64,000 nucleotides of DNA from Corynebacterium sp. NML140438. GTDB taxonomy: Bacteria > Actinomycetota > Actinomycetes > Mycobacteriales > Mycobacteriaceae. Under the pieces are notes generated by a model. That model saw only the letters and a list, made by a program, of their open reading frames with translations, ran no database searches and was not told the DNA's origin. The stretch spans positions 1 to 64,000 of the forward strand of contig NZ_MLCQ01000025.1 in NCBI RefSeq assembly GCF_001875725.1, given 5' to 3'. The position numbers were made by a program, and so were the translations under genes. The stretch's first letter is position 1. Every line of letters starts with the position of its first letter. Positions 7,458-14,965 of this stretch are shown piece after piece.

Positions 7458-7849
7458 GCTCTCGCCCCCTTCGGGTCTGCTCGAATATCAAGCGTGATCT
7501 CACCGCGCTTCCCCCGCCACACTGCCCACATCGTCATCACAGCCAGCGCCAAATACACACTGCCGCGCTCTAAAAACGTTGCGAGCGAGTCAGGAAGAAA
7601 CGCCATGCCCCACAGGCTGATCAGTGCCACCGACAGTGCCAGCGTTATTACCCCGGCTGTGCTCTGATGCCACACAGCAACCACGAGGCAGGCCACACCG
7701 AGCACGACCGCCACCGCAATCCACGCAGCGACTGGAAGCCCAATCAACGTCAACGGGTGCGGGCCTGCTGGCCCATGCCGAATCAGCCAGCCCGCACCAC
7801 GAGCCAGAAAACACAGCCCAAGGATCAGCAGCGCGGTGGCATCGGTCAT
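7433..7849 (-). CDS. Phage multi-pass membrane protein
   Basis: A 138-residue protein with about four hydrophobic segments (ATALLILGLCFLARGAGWL, LIGLPVAAWIAVAVVLGVACLVVAV, VITLALSVALISLWGMAFL, VYLALAVMTMWAVW). The start at 7849 is uncertain: it follows directly after a terminator-like hairpin and has no clear ribosome-binding site, whereas Met at 7912 has GGTGGTGG upstream but would place the hairpin within the gene. The position after holin and amidase suggests a lysis or exclusion role. Confidence 0.55.
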   Translation of the reverse strand: MTDATALLILGLCFLARGAGWLIRHGPAGPHPLTLIGLPVAAWIAVAVVLGVACLVVAVWHQSTAGVITLALSVALISLWGMAFLPDSLATFLERGSVYLALAVMTMWAVWRGKRGEITLDIRADPKGARAWNSSGRA

Positions 7850-7850
7850 C

Positions 7851-7880
7851 AAAAAAGCCCGCAGCTTGTAGGCTGCAGGC
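7851..7880 (-). terminator. Intrinsic terminator after holin
   Basis: On the minus strand GCCTGCAGC pairs with GCTGCGGGC (one G-U) across a six-base loop and is followed by TTTTTT. It would end the late structural/lysis transcript; the next ATG (7849) lies immediately behind it. Confidence 0.75.
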
Positions 7881-7901
7881 CGACACCTCAACGGCAATTT
7901 A

Positions 7902-8192
7902 TCAATCGGCATAGCCACCACCACTTGTAGCCGCCTGCTCAAGTCGTGGTGCCATTGACGGGGTCATCGCGTCACGTGTAAACCGATTCACGATAAACCC
8001 CACTGCAGTGGCGAGTGCCGTCAAGACGGTGCCAGTCGTGGTGTTCTGCCAATCCGTGGACTCGCCCAGCTGTGCAAGGACTGCGACGACACCTGTCAGA
8101 ACGATGATGATTGACCCCTTGTATCGACGCCACCACGGCTCGGAAGCAATTACCTGTTCTGCGACCCGGGCTGTCAAAGAATGCTGTCCCAT
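7902..8192 (-). CDS. Holin
   Basis: A 96-residue protein with two membrane spans, GSIIIVLTGVVAVLAQLG (about 26-43) and TGTVLTALATAVGFIVNRF (about 53-71), and a charged C-terminus. It starts next to the stop of the amidase gene, the classical holin/endolysin pairing. Phage holins of this size assemble in the membrane and release the endolysin. Confidence 0.8.
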   Translation of the reverse strand: MGQHSLTARVAEQVIASEPWWRRYKGSIIIVLTGVVAVLAQLGESTDWQNTTTGTVLTALATAVGFIVNRFTRDAMTPSMAPRLEQAATSGGGYAD

Positions 8193-8954
8193 CTACCGCA
8201 CCCCCTTGGTGTCCTTGAAGCCGTCGATACCGAGCTTCGCGCCGATTGCCGCGACCGCATCAACGAGAGTGCGCCCGCCCAGCTGTGGCCAGCCGGGGTA
8301 CTTCCCTAGCTCGCCTGAGCCAGTCAACTGTGCTTTCGCGTCCTTGCCGTAACGCTTGGCTTCGTCAAGCGCTGCGACCTGTTCAGATCCAAACATGGTG
8401 ATTCCTTTCTCTTCGGGTTGTGACTGTTTTTCGCCCATCGCGTCGTACCAATACTGCGCACGGGCGATGTAGGCATCGTGGTACTTCCCGCCTGGCCGAA
8501 GGTGATACGGGCAGCCCGTCATGCCACCTGACTCAATGGAGTGAAAGCGCACGTTTTTCCCACTAACCGGGCGACCAAGCTTGTAGTAGCGACAAATCGC
8601 GGCAACCAGGTGCGCACCAGCCTCAAGGGTCTTCTCACTGATAGGCCAGTCCTGCGCCGCACCACCACAATTGGAGTGCTCAATAGCGATAGTCTCCTGG
8701 TTGGAACGCTGATTCGCGTTGGCCCACGCGGTATCGCGATCCCATACGGCTTGGCCGATCACCCCGTCACGGTCAATGCAATAGTGCGCGGACGCTGGCC
8801 GGTCCTGCCACACCCGCACACACTCCTTGACCCCACCGACCATTGCCATGTGATGCAAGGTGACGTGGCGGATGTTTTGCCCGCCACGCCCTGGGGTGAA
8901 GTGTTTTCCTGTCAGATGCACAAGGTCTGGCTCGAGTGTGAACCAATCTTTCAT
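8193..8954 (-). CDS. Endolysin, N-acetylmuramoyl-L-alanine amidase
   Basis: A 253-residue Amidase_2 (PGRP-like) enzyme that cleaves the bond between N-acetylmuramate and L-Ala in peptidoglycan at lysis. HVTLHHMAMVGG (about 30-41) holds the first zinc His, AIEHSN (about 92-97) the region around the catalytic acid, and FHSIESGGMTGCPYHL (about 135-150) the second His and the Cys zinc ligands. The C-terminal 75 residues, after KGITMFGSEQVAALDEAKRY, are likely a cell-wall-binding segment. Confidence 0.9.
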   Translation of the reverse strand: MKDWFTLEPDLVHLTGKHFTPGRGGQNIRHVTLHHMAMVGGVKECVRVWQDRPASAHYCIDRDGVIGQAVWDRDTAWANANQRSNQETIAIEHSNCGGAAQDWPISEKTLEAGAHLVAAICRYYKLGRPVSGKNVRFHSIESGGMTGCPYHLRPGGKYHDAYIARAQYWYDAMGEKQSQPEEKGITMFGSEQVAALDEAKRYGKDAKAQLTGSGELGKYPGWPQLGGRTLVDAVAAIGAKLGIDGFKDTKGVR

Positions 8955-8984
8955 CGTGTCCTCCTTTGGGTATAAAAAATGCCC

Positions 8985-9563
8985 CTACGGTAGGGGCTGA
9001 AATAGGGCTTCCGATTCGTTTGGCGGCCAGTCTGCCGATGTGGTGTGGGGGCTGAGGACGCGGTACTGCTGACCCTGGTATTCGACCACGTCGCCCTCCT
9101 GCACGGGCAGGCCAGGCGCGAATTGGATGACAGCGGACGCCGTGTTCTCGTCTGGCGCGGTCTTCGGGGTCACCATGTCAGTGATGTCGCGCCAGATTTC
9201 CTCGTCCACGCCGTGTGCTCCTGGCTCGAGGCTGTTGAGCCCGAGGGCCCGCGACTCCCAGAAGTGGTTGTTGTGCGTGATGACGTTCCCGTGCAGGTAC
9301 GCCTTTGCACGGTCGTTTAGCGGATTCTCCCAGGCTGGCACCTTGTCAGGGTGCGCTACGGCGTCCTCTACTGTTACCGCAGCGGGTCTTTCGATCAGCC
9401 CCGCGTCCTGCAGCTCCGAAATCAGCTCAGCTTGTGCCTGTTCGATTTTCGCCTGCATCTTTCTACGCGGCTCCTCTGTCAAGGTGATCCACGTGCGCAG
9501 GGTGGCTAGGTCCTCGAATGGGATTGTCTGCACTACTGCTTGGGCTTCTTCTAGCGTTGCCAA
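8985..9563 (-). CDS. Tail-region protein with chitin-binding-like C-terminus
   Basis: A 192-residue protein with a helical N-terminus and a C-terminal module (FAPGLPVQEGDVVEYQGQQYRVLSPHTTSADWPPNESEALF) laid out like a ChtBD3/CBM5-type carbohydrate-binding fold: gWxpg...V.Y.Gk.Yr....h.....w.P. It lies between the small tail proteins and the endolysin, so binding to cell-surface glycans is plausible. Confidence 0.6.
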   Translation of the reverse strand: MATLEEAQAVVQTIPFEDLATLRTWITLTEEPRRKMQAKIEQAQAELISELQDAGLIERPAAVTVEDAVAHPDKVPAWENPLNDRAKAYLHGNVITHNNHFWESRALGLNSLEPGAHGVDEEIWRDITDMVTPKTAPDENTASAVIQFAPGLPVQEGDVVEYQGQQYRVLSPHTTSADWPPNESEALFQPLP

Positions 9564-9610
9564 AATGTTCCTTTCATTAGTAGGTGCCCTGCGCAGTACC
9601 TGCGTAGGGC

Positions 9611-9967
9611 TTAGTCTTCTGCAGGGATGGGCATAATCACGAACGAGAACGTATCCGACTCTGTTGCCTGAGCTGCCCGCAAGTAGATATAGGCGCTATC
9701 CGTTGCTGCTTCGACAACGTTGATGCCGCCGGGATTTTCACGCCACCATTGCACATCACGCTGCCTCTCTCCATCTACGAGGACGAGTGTCGTCGTCCCC
9801 TCGTAGGTGCTGGTCAGCTGCACATGTGACACCCCTTTTGGAATGCTGATGCGGGCGATTGAGCTGCTCTGGTACTTCTTGCCAGCGACAATAATCGGGT
9901 TGCTGTTCGGTTTTCCGGCCATGACTACGGAGTACGGCATCAAGCCGCCAAGGTCTGGGCTGTTCAT
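9611..9967 (-). CDS. Small tail-region protein, family member A
   Basis: A 118-residue, beta-rich looking protein of unknown function. It resembles the two neighbouring genes (9996-10346, 10367-10716) in length and in a C-terminal pattern INVVEAATDSAYIYLRAA...FSFVIMPIPA. Small beta-sandwich proteins downstream of a fibre gene often decorate or cap the fibre; this is inference. Confidence 0.55.
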   Translation of the reverse strand: MNSPDLGGLMPYSVVMAGKPNSNPIIVAGKKYQSSSIARISIPKGVSHVQLTSTYEGTTTLVLVDGERQRDVQWWRENPGGINVVEAATDSAYIYLRAAQATESDTFSFVIMPIPAED

Positions 9968-9995
9968 GCCGCCACCCCCTGGGCTACAGCGGGAA

Positions 9996-10346
9996 CTAGG
10001 ACGCAGGAATCTGGAAAATCGTCACGCCCAGCAGCGTTGGCTTCGACGGGTCCTCCGTTGAAACGAACGGGCGCACGGTTCCCGCCGTGTCCATGATGAC
10101 TCGGACGATTCGGCCCTTGTGCGGCCCATTCATCCCGAATAAGACTCGCGACCCGGCGTAGAGCGACATCCACCGCTCCTCGTCGAAATCCAGCATGATT
10201 TGATGCACACCGGCAGGTAGCCAAAAATCGGTGGCCGTGTCTTTCGGCCCACGACCGGCGACGATCTGGCCCGGAGTACCGCCCTCCGTACTGACAGGCT
10301 GGATGACCAGGGAGCGCATCCAATCTGCTTCTAGTGGTGTCGTCAC
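9996..10346 (-). CDS. Small tail-region protein, family member B
   Basis: A 116-residue protein starting at a GTG preceded by a G/T-rich stretch (GGTGGTGGTGTAGG). The central FWLPAGVHQIMLDF and the C-terminal VRVIMDTAGTVRPFV...LLGVTIFQIPAS align in pattern with family members A and C. It probably belongs to the receptor-binding tip region. No named family recognised. Confidence 0.55.
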   Translation of the reverse strand: MTTPLEADWMRSLVIQPVSTEGGTPGQIVAGRGPKDTATDFWLPAGVHQIMLDFDEERWMSLYAGSRVLFGMNGPHKGRIVRVIMDTAGTVRPFVSTEDPSKPTLLGVTIFQIPAS

Positions 10347-10366
10347 CTACACCACCACCCCAGCTG

Positions 10367-10716
10367 CTAGACCGGATAAATCGTGAGCGTCCCTCTGTGA
10401 TCCTCGGCCACATCCGACGCAGTAGCTGCAGGCCGGATGTACACCACGACTTTCTCCCCGGGTTTTGCCCCGACTCTGACAGTCGCTCCCTCCCCCCCCC
10501 GTTAAATTCGGCGAGTTTTCGCCAATGAAAGCCCGCGCCAGTATTGTGATGATGCCAAATCTCAGCCTTTTGCGGCCCCGACCAGGACGCAGATACCAAG
10601 CTCGGACCCTCCAGGCGGTAGTGGTCGCCACCATCGACCCGCATCAGCTGGTCATTCCCAGCTTGTCTCACCAGTGTGAATGACACTGGCATCGCAAAAT
10701 CAAGTGATTCTGTCAT
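10367..10716 (-). pseudogene. Small tail-region protein, family member C, frameshifted at a G9 tract
   Basis: From the ATG at 10716 a plausible protein (TESLDFAMPVSFTLVRQAG...WRKLAEFNGG) runs to a tract of nine G on the coding strand (10492-10500). Past it the coherent sequence GATVRVGAKPGEKVVVYIRP...GTLTIYPV continues in another frame and ends at 10367. Seven or ten G would restore about 116 residues, the length of its two neighbours. The gene could be a phase-variable locus, a recent pseudogene or contain a sequencing error. Read without correction the frame runs on nonsensically to 9964. Confidence 0.7.
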
Positions 10717-10764
10717 TTCTCCTCCTTAAATTGATAAAAGGGCACCAGGTAGTGCCCTGTAGGG

Positions 10765-13152
10765 TTAAATATCAAGCCCAAGCTTGCGGTACTTCGCCCG
10801 TATTTCTCCCCACAACCTTTCTGTCGCAGGGGTTATCCCCATAGGCAGTACGACCCCCCGAATGTTAATGCCGAAGAGACCTCCTCTCACGATCTCTAGC
10901 TGCTCAGCTGAAAATCGAAACACCATACCGGCGTTGTCAAAATCTTCCGTAATCGTCGTGACAATGGGATCGCCCTTACTTGGAAATACCGACATTTTTA
11001 CAAGCGCGTAGCCCAACATATCTACACCACGTTTCCTCGGAATCCTGACAAAGACAGAACTCGAGCTAACACGTTCAGGTACATCAATGCATTCGTCCAA
11101 ATCTGCGCCATGTCTGGTGGCCCACCTCATCCCGCCAGATGCCGTGCATTCCATACGCAAAGGCAGTGGCTCCGAACCGCGCATGCTAGCGTGGTTCATC
11201 TCAATTGAGTACTTCGCTGCCAGCACCGCCTGGTCAAGCTTCTTAATCGCTTCCCCGTTTAGCTGGTTCGCCTCCAACGCCGATTCCGCAGCTTTCGCGG
11301 CCCGCTCACCAGTCTGCGCCGCGTGCATACCCGTCTGCGCAGCAAACCCAGCAGCAGCACCAACCGCACGCACCGCCCGATTCGTCGCCCGCTGCGCATC
11401 CTCCAAATTCCTGGTGATCGCCTCGAGCTTCGCCTGCGCATCCGCAAGCTTCTCATCTGCAGCACGCAAATCCTCGTTGATTTTGTTCTGCAGCTTCGTC
11501 GCATCTTTCAGGTTGGTAATCGCCGCGGAGTTCTTCTCGTTCGCCTCCGACAGCTTGTGTGTCGCGGCCTCGAGCTTCGCCTGCGCTTGCTCCAAAATCA
11601 CGATGGACTCTTTGTTTTTCTCCGCAGCGTCCAGCGCTGATTTCGCTGCACGCGACGCATCATCCGCCGTCAACTGCGCATACATCGCACCCATCGACGC
11701 AGACCCGGCTGCAGCGCCTGCAGCCTGCACACCACGCGCCACGGCCTTAATCGCCTCACCATGCGCCTCGGCAATCTCACCGTGCATCTCCAGCACACCC
11801 TGATGCAGCGCGAGGATCTTGTTCTGCTCCGCATCAACCTTGGAAAGCAGCTCCTTTGACTCCTCCTGCAGTTGCTTGAGCTTGCGCCCAGCCTCCGTCG
11901 ACGCGGACTGCGCCTGCGTCTTCAGATCACTGACCGACTCCACAGTTGCTAGCGCTGCATCAGCCTGCTCTTTCGCCTCCGACGCATACCGCTGCGCGTC
12001 AGCCACAGCACCTGCAGCACTCTGCGCATGCGACTGCGCCTGACCCACGTACTTGCGCCCGTCAGCAATCGCCTGCTGCGCCTGCTGCACCGTCGCAGCC
12101 ACCTTCTCCCGCACATCCGCAGCCTCATCCGTGGCCTGCCTGGCCTGCGCAGCCGCCGACTTCGCCGCCTCAGCATTCGTCGACGCCTCATCAGCCAGCC
12201 CACGCATCTGCTCATTCGCAACACTGATTTGTGCCTCAAGCGCGGACACCTGGGAATGCAGCACCGCTATTTCATCGCGCAGCGTGGAGTTCTTGTCCAG
12301 AATCTCGTCCGACTCGGAAAGCAAGCGCTCCATCTCCGCCAACGCGGACTGCGCATTCTCGTACGCCCCTTTCGCTAACTCATAAGCATCAGCAGCCTCT
12401 TTCGCGTACCCACGGCCCTTTTCCTCCGCTGCAGCAGCACCATCAAGCGCCCTCCGGATCACCCCCTCGGCATCATTGACCGCCGAGAGAGCCTCATTAG
12501 CCGTGGACTTCGCAGACTCCGCCGCAGACACAGCCTTAGCCGTCTGTGACTCCAGGCCTGCGACCTCACGCCGCGACTGTACCGCCGCCTGGCGCAACGT
12601 CTCATTCTCCGCGAGCCTGGCTTCATCATTCGTGAGGACTTGGCCGCCCACGTGGACTGCCCAGTCGTTCTCGTCATGGTCGGTGACTTTCGGCTCAATA
12701 CGCGTCACCGGCAGAGGCACGCGACGCCCCCAAATCTCGACGGTGGCGAGGTCACCCTGCTCGAAGTGCGTGAACGGTATCCACGGCCCCAAGCCCGCCT
12801 TCGTGATGTCCGACTCGAGGAAGAAATCACCCTCCACACGAGCCGCAGCGTCAGTGAGCACCTTGTCCACGTCCGATGCAGGCACCCAATCCGGGTCCGT
12901 CGTATCCGCCGCGGTGACGTTCACATCGGCGCGCACGAACCGGCGGGCAAACCCACCCACACGATGCCCCGCGGGTGCGAGTGACGCGACGTAGCCCAGC
13001 TCATTACCTGGTGCTGCGAACTTGTAGATGTCGTTGATGTCAACGTCCTCCGGCACAGACAGCTTGTAGCTGCCGAAAGCCGACGACGCGACCGGCTTAA
13101 GCACCGTCACTGTCGCCTGGTCTGCGACGAAATACGGCCTAGACATGAGCAA
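10765..13152 (-). CDS. Tail fibre protein with long coiled coil
   Basis: A 795-residue protein. The first 180 residues are globular (baseplate attachment, ending DWAVHVGGQVLTNDEARLAENE), residues about 190-640 are an Ala-rich alpha-helical coiled coil with heptads and repeated AAGAAAG.A..T....A blocks, and the last 150 residues (EPLPLRMECTASGGMRWATRHG...) are globular. This is the architecture of corynephage and mycobacteriophage fibres that recognise the cell surface. Its start overlaps the end of the upstream Gp37-like gene by 14 bp; Met3 (13146) is an alternative. Confidence 0.75.
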   Translation of the reverse strand: MLMSRPYFVADQATVTVLKPVASSAFGSYKLSVPEDVDINDIYKFAAPGNELGYVASLAPAGHRVGGFARRFVRADVNVTAADTTDPDWVPASDVDKVLTDAAARVEGDFFLESDITKAGLGPWIPFTHFEQGDLATVEIWGRRVPLPVTRIEPKVTDHDENDWAVHVGGQVLTNDEARLAENETLRQAAVQSRREVAGLESQTAKAVSAAESAKSTANEALSAVNDAEGVIRRALDGAAAAEEKGRGYAKEAADAYELAKGAYENAQSALAEMERLLSESDEILDKNSTLRDEIAVLHSQVSALEAQISVANEQMRGLADEASTNAEAAKSAAAQARQATDEAADVREKVAATVQQAQQAIADGRKYVGQAQSHAQSAAGAVADAQRYASEAKEQADAALATVESVSDLKTQAQSASTEAGRKLKQLQEESKELLSKVDAEQNKILALHQGVLEMHGEIAEAHGEAIKAVARGVQAAGAAAGSASMGAMYAQLTADDASRAAKSALDAAEKNKESIVILEQAQAKLEAATHKLSEANEKNSAAITNLKDATKLQNKINEDLRAADEKLADAQAKLEAITRNLEDAQRATNRAVRAVGAAAGFAAQTGMHAAQTGERAAKAAESALEANQLNGEAIKKLDQAVLAAKYSIEMNHASMRGSEPLPLRMECTASGGMRWATRHGADLDECIDVPERVSSSSVFVRIPRKRGVDMLGYALVKMSVFPSKGDPIVTTITEDFDNAGMVFRFSAEQLEIVRGGLFGINIRGVVLPMGITPATERLWGEIRAKYRKLGLDI

Positions 13153-14119
13153 CCTCCTTGACAGTCAAAACAATCATCGCGTGCGGGAATGCGCGGTACG
13201 CCAGAGTGCGCTGCGACGCCCCCTGCGAGGGGCTGATGTCCACCTGCTGCGGGGTCATGGACGAGGTGGCTTGATTCCAACAACGCACCGGCTTATCCCC
13301 CGGCCACCACACACGCGCGCCCAGAATCACGCCAGCATTCCTGGCTTGTGCTGCGACCGTGTCCCACAGCGAACCGTCCGCCGCGTCCAAGGAAATGACC
13401 GGAGTGTTGTCGACCTCCGGCACCTCAACCACATGGAAAGGATCATCCACCCAGCGGGTGCCATCCGGATCCGCCTGCGTCATCATCATCGCGTCCAACG
13501 ACTCCTGCGCCAGACGGCGAATCACGAAGCCCGCCTTGCCTTCTTTCCACCGGAACATGGCTTGCCCTGCGAGCTCGACGCGCGCCATCGACCATGCGCG
13601 GGAATACTTGAGCTGCGACTCGTCCGTGGTCTTCTCGTACGGCTTTGCCGCCCACCAAGCGGCGGGCCACGACACCGCAAAAATGGTGTTCCATACGTCG
13701 GCTGCGTTGAGCGCCGAAATGGTCATGGTCTGCGGCAGACCATCGTTGTCCGGGTCCTCCGCGGACGCGGTGATGATGACGCCGCCACGCCTGACGATGC
13801 CGCCGTCCTTACCTCGCCACGCCGCCAGCAGCGTGTACAAGGTCGGGTTGACCTCGAGACGCCCCGACGCGTCAATGTGGTCGAGCTCGTTGGCGATGAG
13901 CAATTGGTAGGCGCGCTGCTGCTCCCCCGCCGGGGTCATGACGGGCATCGTGAAGCTCACGTCGGGTGAGTCCATCCACTGCTCCGGCGCGGTTACACCG
14001 TCCGTGGTGGCGTCCGGCAGGGTCATAAGCGGGTTGCCGTCGGCATCACCCAATCCCCACCATTGTCCGCGCTGTGCCACGACGTAATCGACATGTTTTG
14101 ACCAGGCGTCCCAATCCAT
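13139..14119 (-). CDS. Tail tip protein, ReqiPepy6 Gp37-like
   Basis: A 326-residue structural protein matching the actinophage family named for Rhodococcus phage ReqiPepy6 Gp37, which forms part of the tail tip hub. Characteristic are the N-terminal WDAWSKHVDYVVAQRGQWW block and the region DGGIVRRGGVIITASAEDPD...ISALNAADVW in the middle. It sits between the distal tail gene and the fibre gene, the usual position. Confidence 0.7.
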   Translation of the reverse strand: MDWDAWSKHVDYVVAQRGQWWGLGDADGNPLMTLPDATTDGVTAPEQWMDSPDVSFTMPVMTPAGEQQRAYQLLIANELDHIDASGRLEVNPTLYTLLAAWRGKDGGIVRRGGVIITASAEDPDNDGLPQTMTISALNAADVWNTIFAVSWPAAWWAAKPYEKTTDESQLKYSRAWSMARVELAGQAMFRWKEGKAGFVIRRLAQESLDAMMMTQADPDGTRWVDDPFHVVEVPEVDNTPVISLDAADGSLWDTVAAQARNAGVILGARVWWPGDKPVRCWNQATSSMTPQQVDISPSQGASQRTLAYRAFPHAMIVLTVKEVAHV

Positions 14120-14189
14120 AATGTGGTCCCCTCTCTATAAAAGTGGCGGGGTGGACGAACCCCGCAATTTGCTTAACGTCCAATTAATC

Positions 14190-14245
14190 GTCACAGTGAC
14201 GTAACGTCCCTATATGGTTACAGTGTCGGTTTTCGTCACAGTAAC
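14190..14245. promoter_or_regulatory. Three iterated GTYACAGTRAC-like sites
   Basis: GTCACAGTGAC (14190-14200, perfect 11-bp palindrome), GTTACAGTGTC (14217-14227) and GTCACAGTAAC (14235-14245) lie in the only sizeable gap within the tail operon (14120-14257). The gap also carries a hairpin GCGGGG/CCCCGC at about 14142-14163. Related sequences occur at the predicted late promoter and in the lysogeny switch, so a shared phage repressor is possible. Confidence 0.5.
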
Positions 14246-14257
14246 CCAATAGTGGGT

Positions 14258-14965
14258 TTATCCCCACGGATTCGCCACCAACAGTTCCCACACCAGCTTT
14301 GCCCCATTAGGCAGCGACCAGGTTCCCGTCTCGCCCGGCTCCACGCCCTCCGGAAACGCACCATCAACCATGAGCCCCTCCGGGGCGAGGTCAACCAACG
14401 GTGCGACCGACGAGGCGGGCAATTTCCACGACGCACCCGACGGGCCACGCACCATGCCACCAGACCCGGTATTCACAATCCGCGGATACACGGTTGCATC
14501 ACCCACATTCGCCACCGTCGTAGACGTACGCGAACTCGACCGGAACAGGCCAGTCGAGTTGAACACCGGCACCGCCAGACTCATCTGCGTGCGGCGGCGC
14601 GCATCCACATCCACGCCAGGCAGAACGCCCGCAACCACGTCCAGAAAAAACGCGCCCTGCGGATGGTCCGCCTCCACCTTGAACGTGCACATGCCATCCC
14701 AGCCACGACGAAACTCGCGATACACCCGCTCCATCTCATCGCCATTCTGGGCACGCAGATAAAACGTGATTTCCTGCTCAATCGCCGCAAACCGGCGCTT
14801 GCCCGGTAGCACGCCAGGACGCCCTGGCCGCGACAAATCCGACCGGCTGGCCACACCGCGCAGCTCCCGAAGATTGCCCTCCGGGGCCAACACCGGCTCC
14901 GTCAACGGCGACCCGGTAAGCACGTAGGTCTGGCCAGTCGCCATCGTCAACTCAACGTTGAGCAT
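14258..14965 (-). CDS. Distal tail protein
   Basis: A 235-residue protein following the tape measure, with the layout of siphovirus distal tail (Dit) proteins: an N-terminal domain up to about residue 120 that would form the hexameric ring (FYLRAQNGDEMERVYREFRRGWDGM..FKVEADHPQGAFFLDVV) and a C-terminal beta-sandwich (TVYPRIVNTGSGGMVRGPSG...). Position is the main support. Confidence 0.7.
   Translation of the reverse strand: MLNVELTMATGQTYVLTGSPLTEPVLAPEGNLRELRGVASRSDLSRPGRPGVLPGKRRFAAIEQEITFYLRAQNGDEMERVYREFRRGWDGMCTFKVEADHPQGAFFLDVVAGVLPGVDVDARRRTQMSLAVPVFNSTGLFRSSSRTSTTVANVGDATVYPRIVNTGSGGMVRGPSGASWKLPASSVAPLVDLAPEGLMVDGAFPEGVEPGETGTWSLPNGAKLVWELLVANPWG

Noticed and set aside
9964-10716. 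250-residue minus-strand frame read straight through the C tract
   Set aside because: Only the first 75 residues look like protein; after the homopolymer the sequence becomes Arg/Ser/His-rich and overlaps the member B gene. Described instead as a frameshifted gene.
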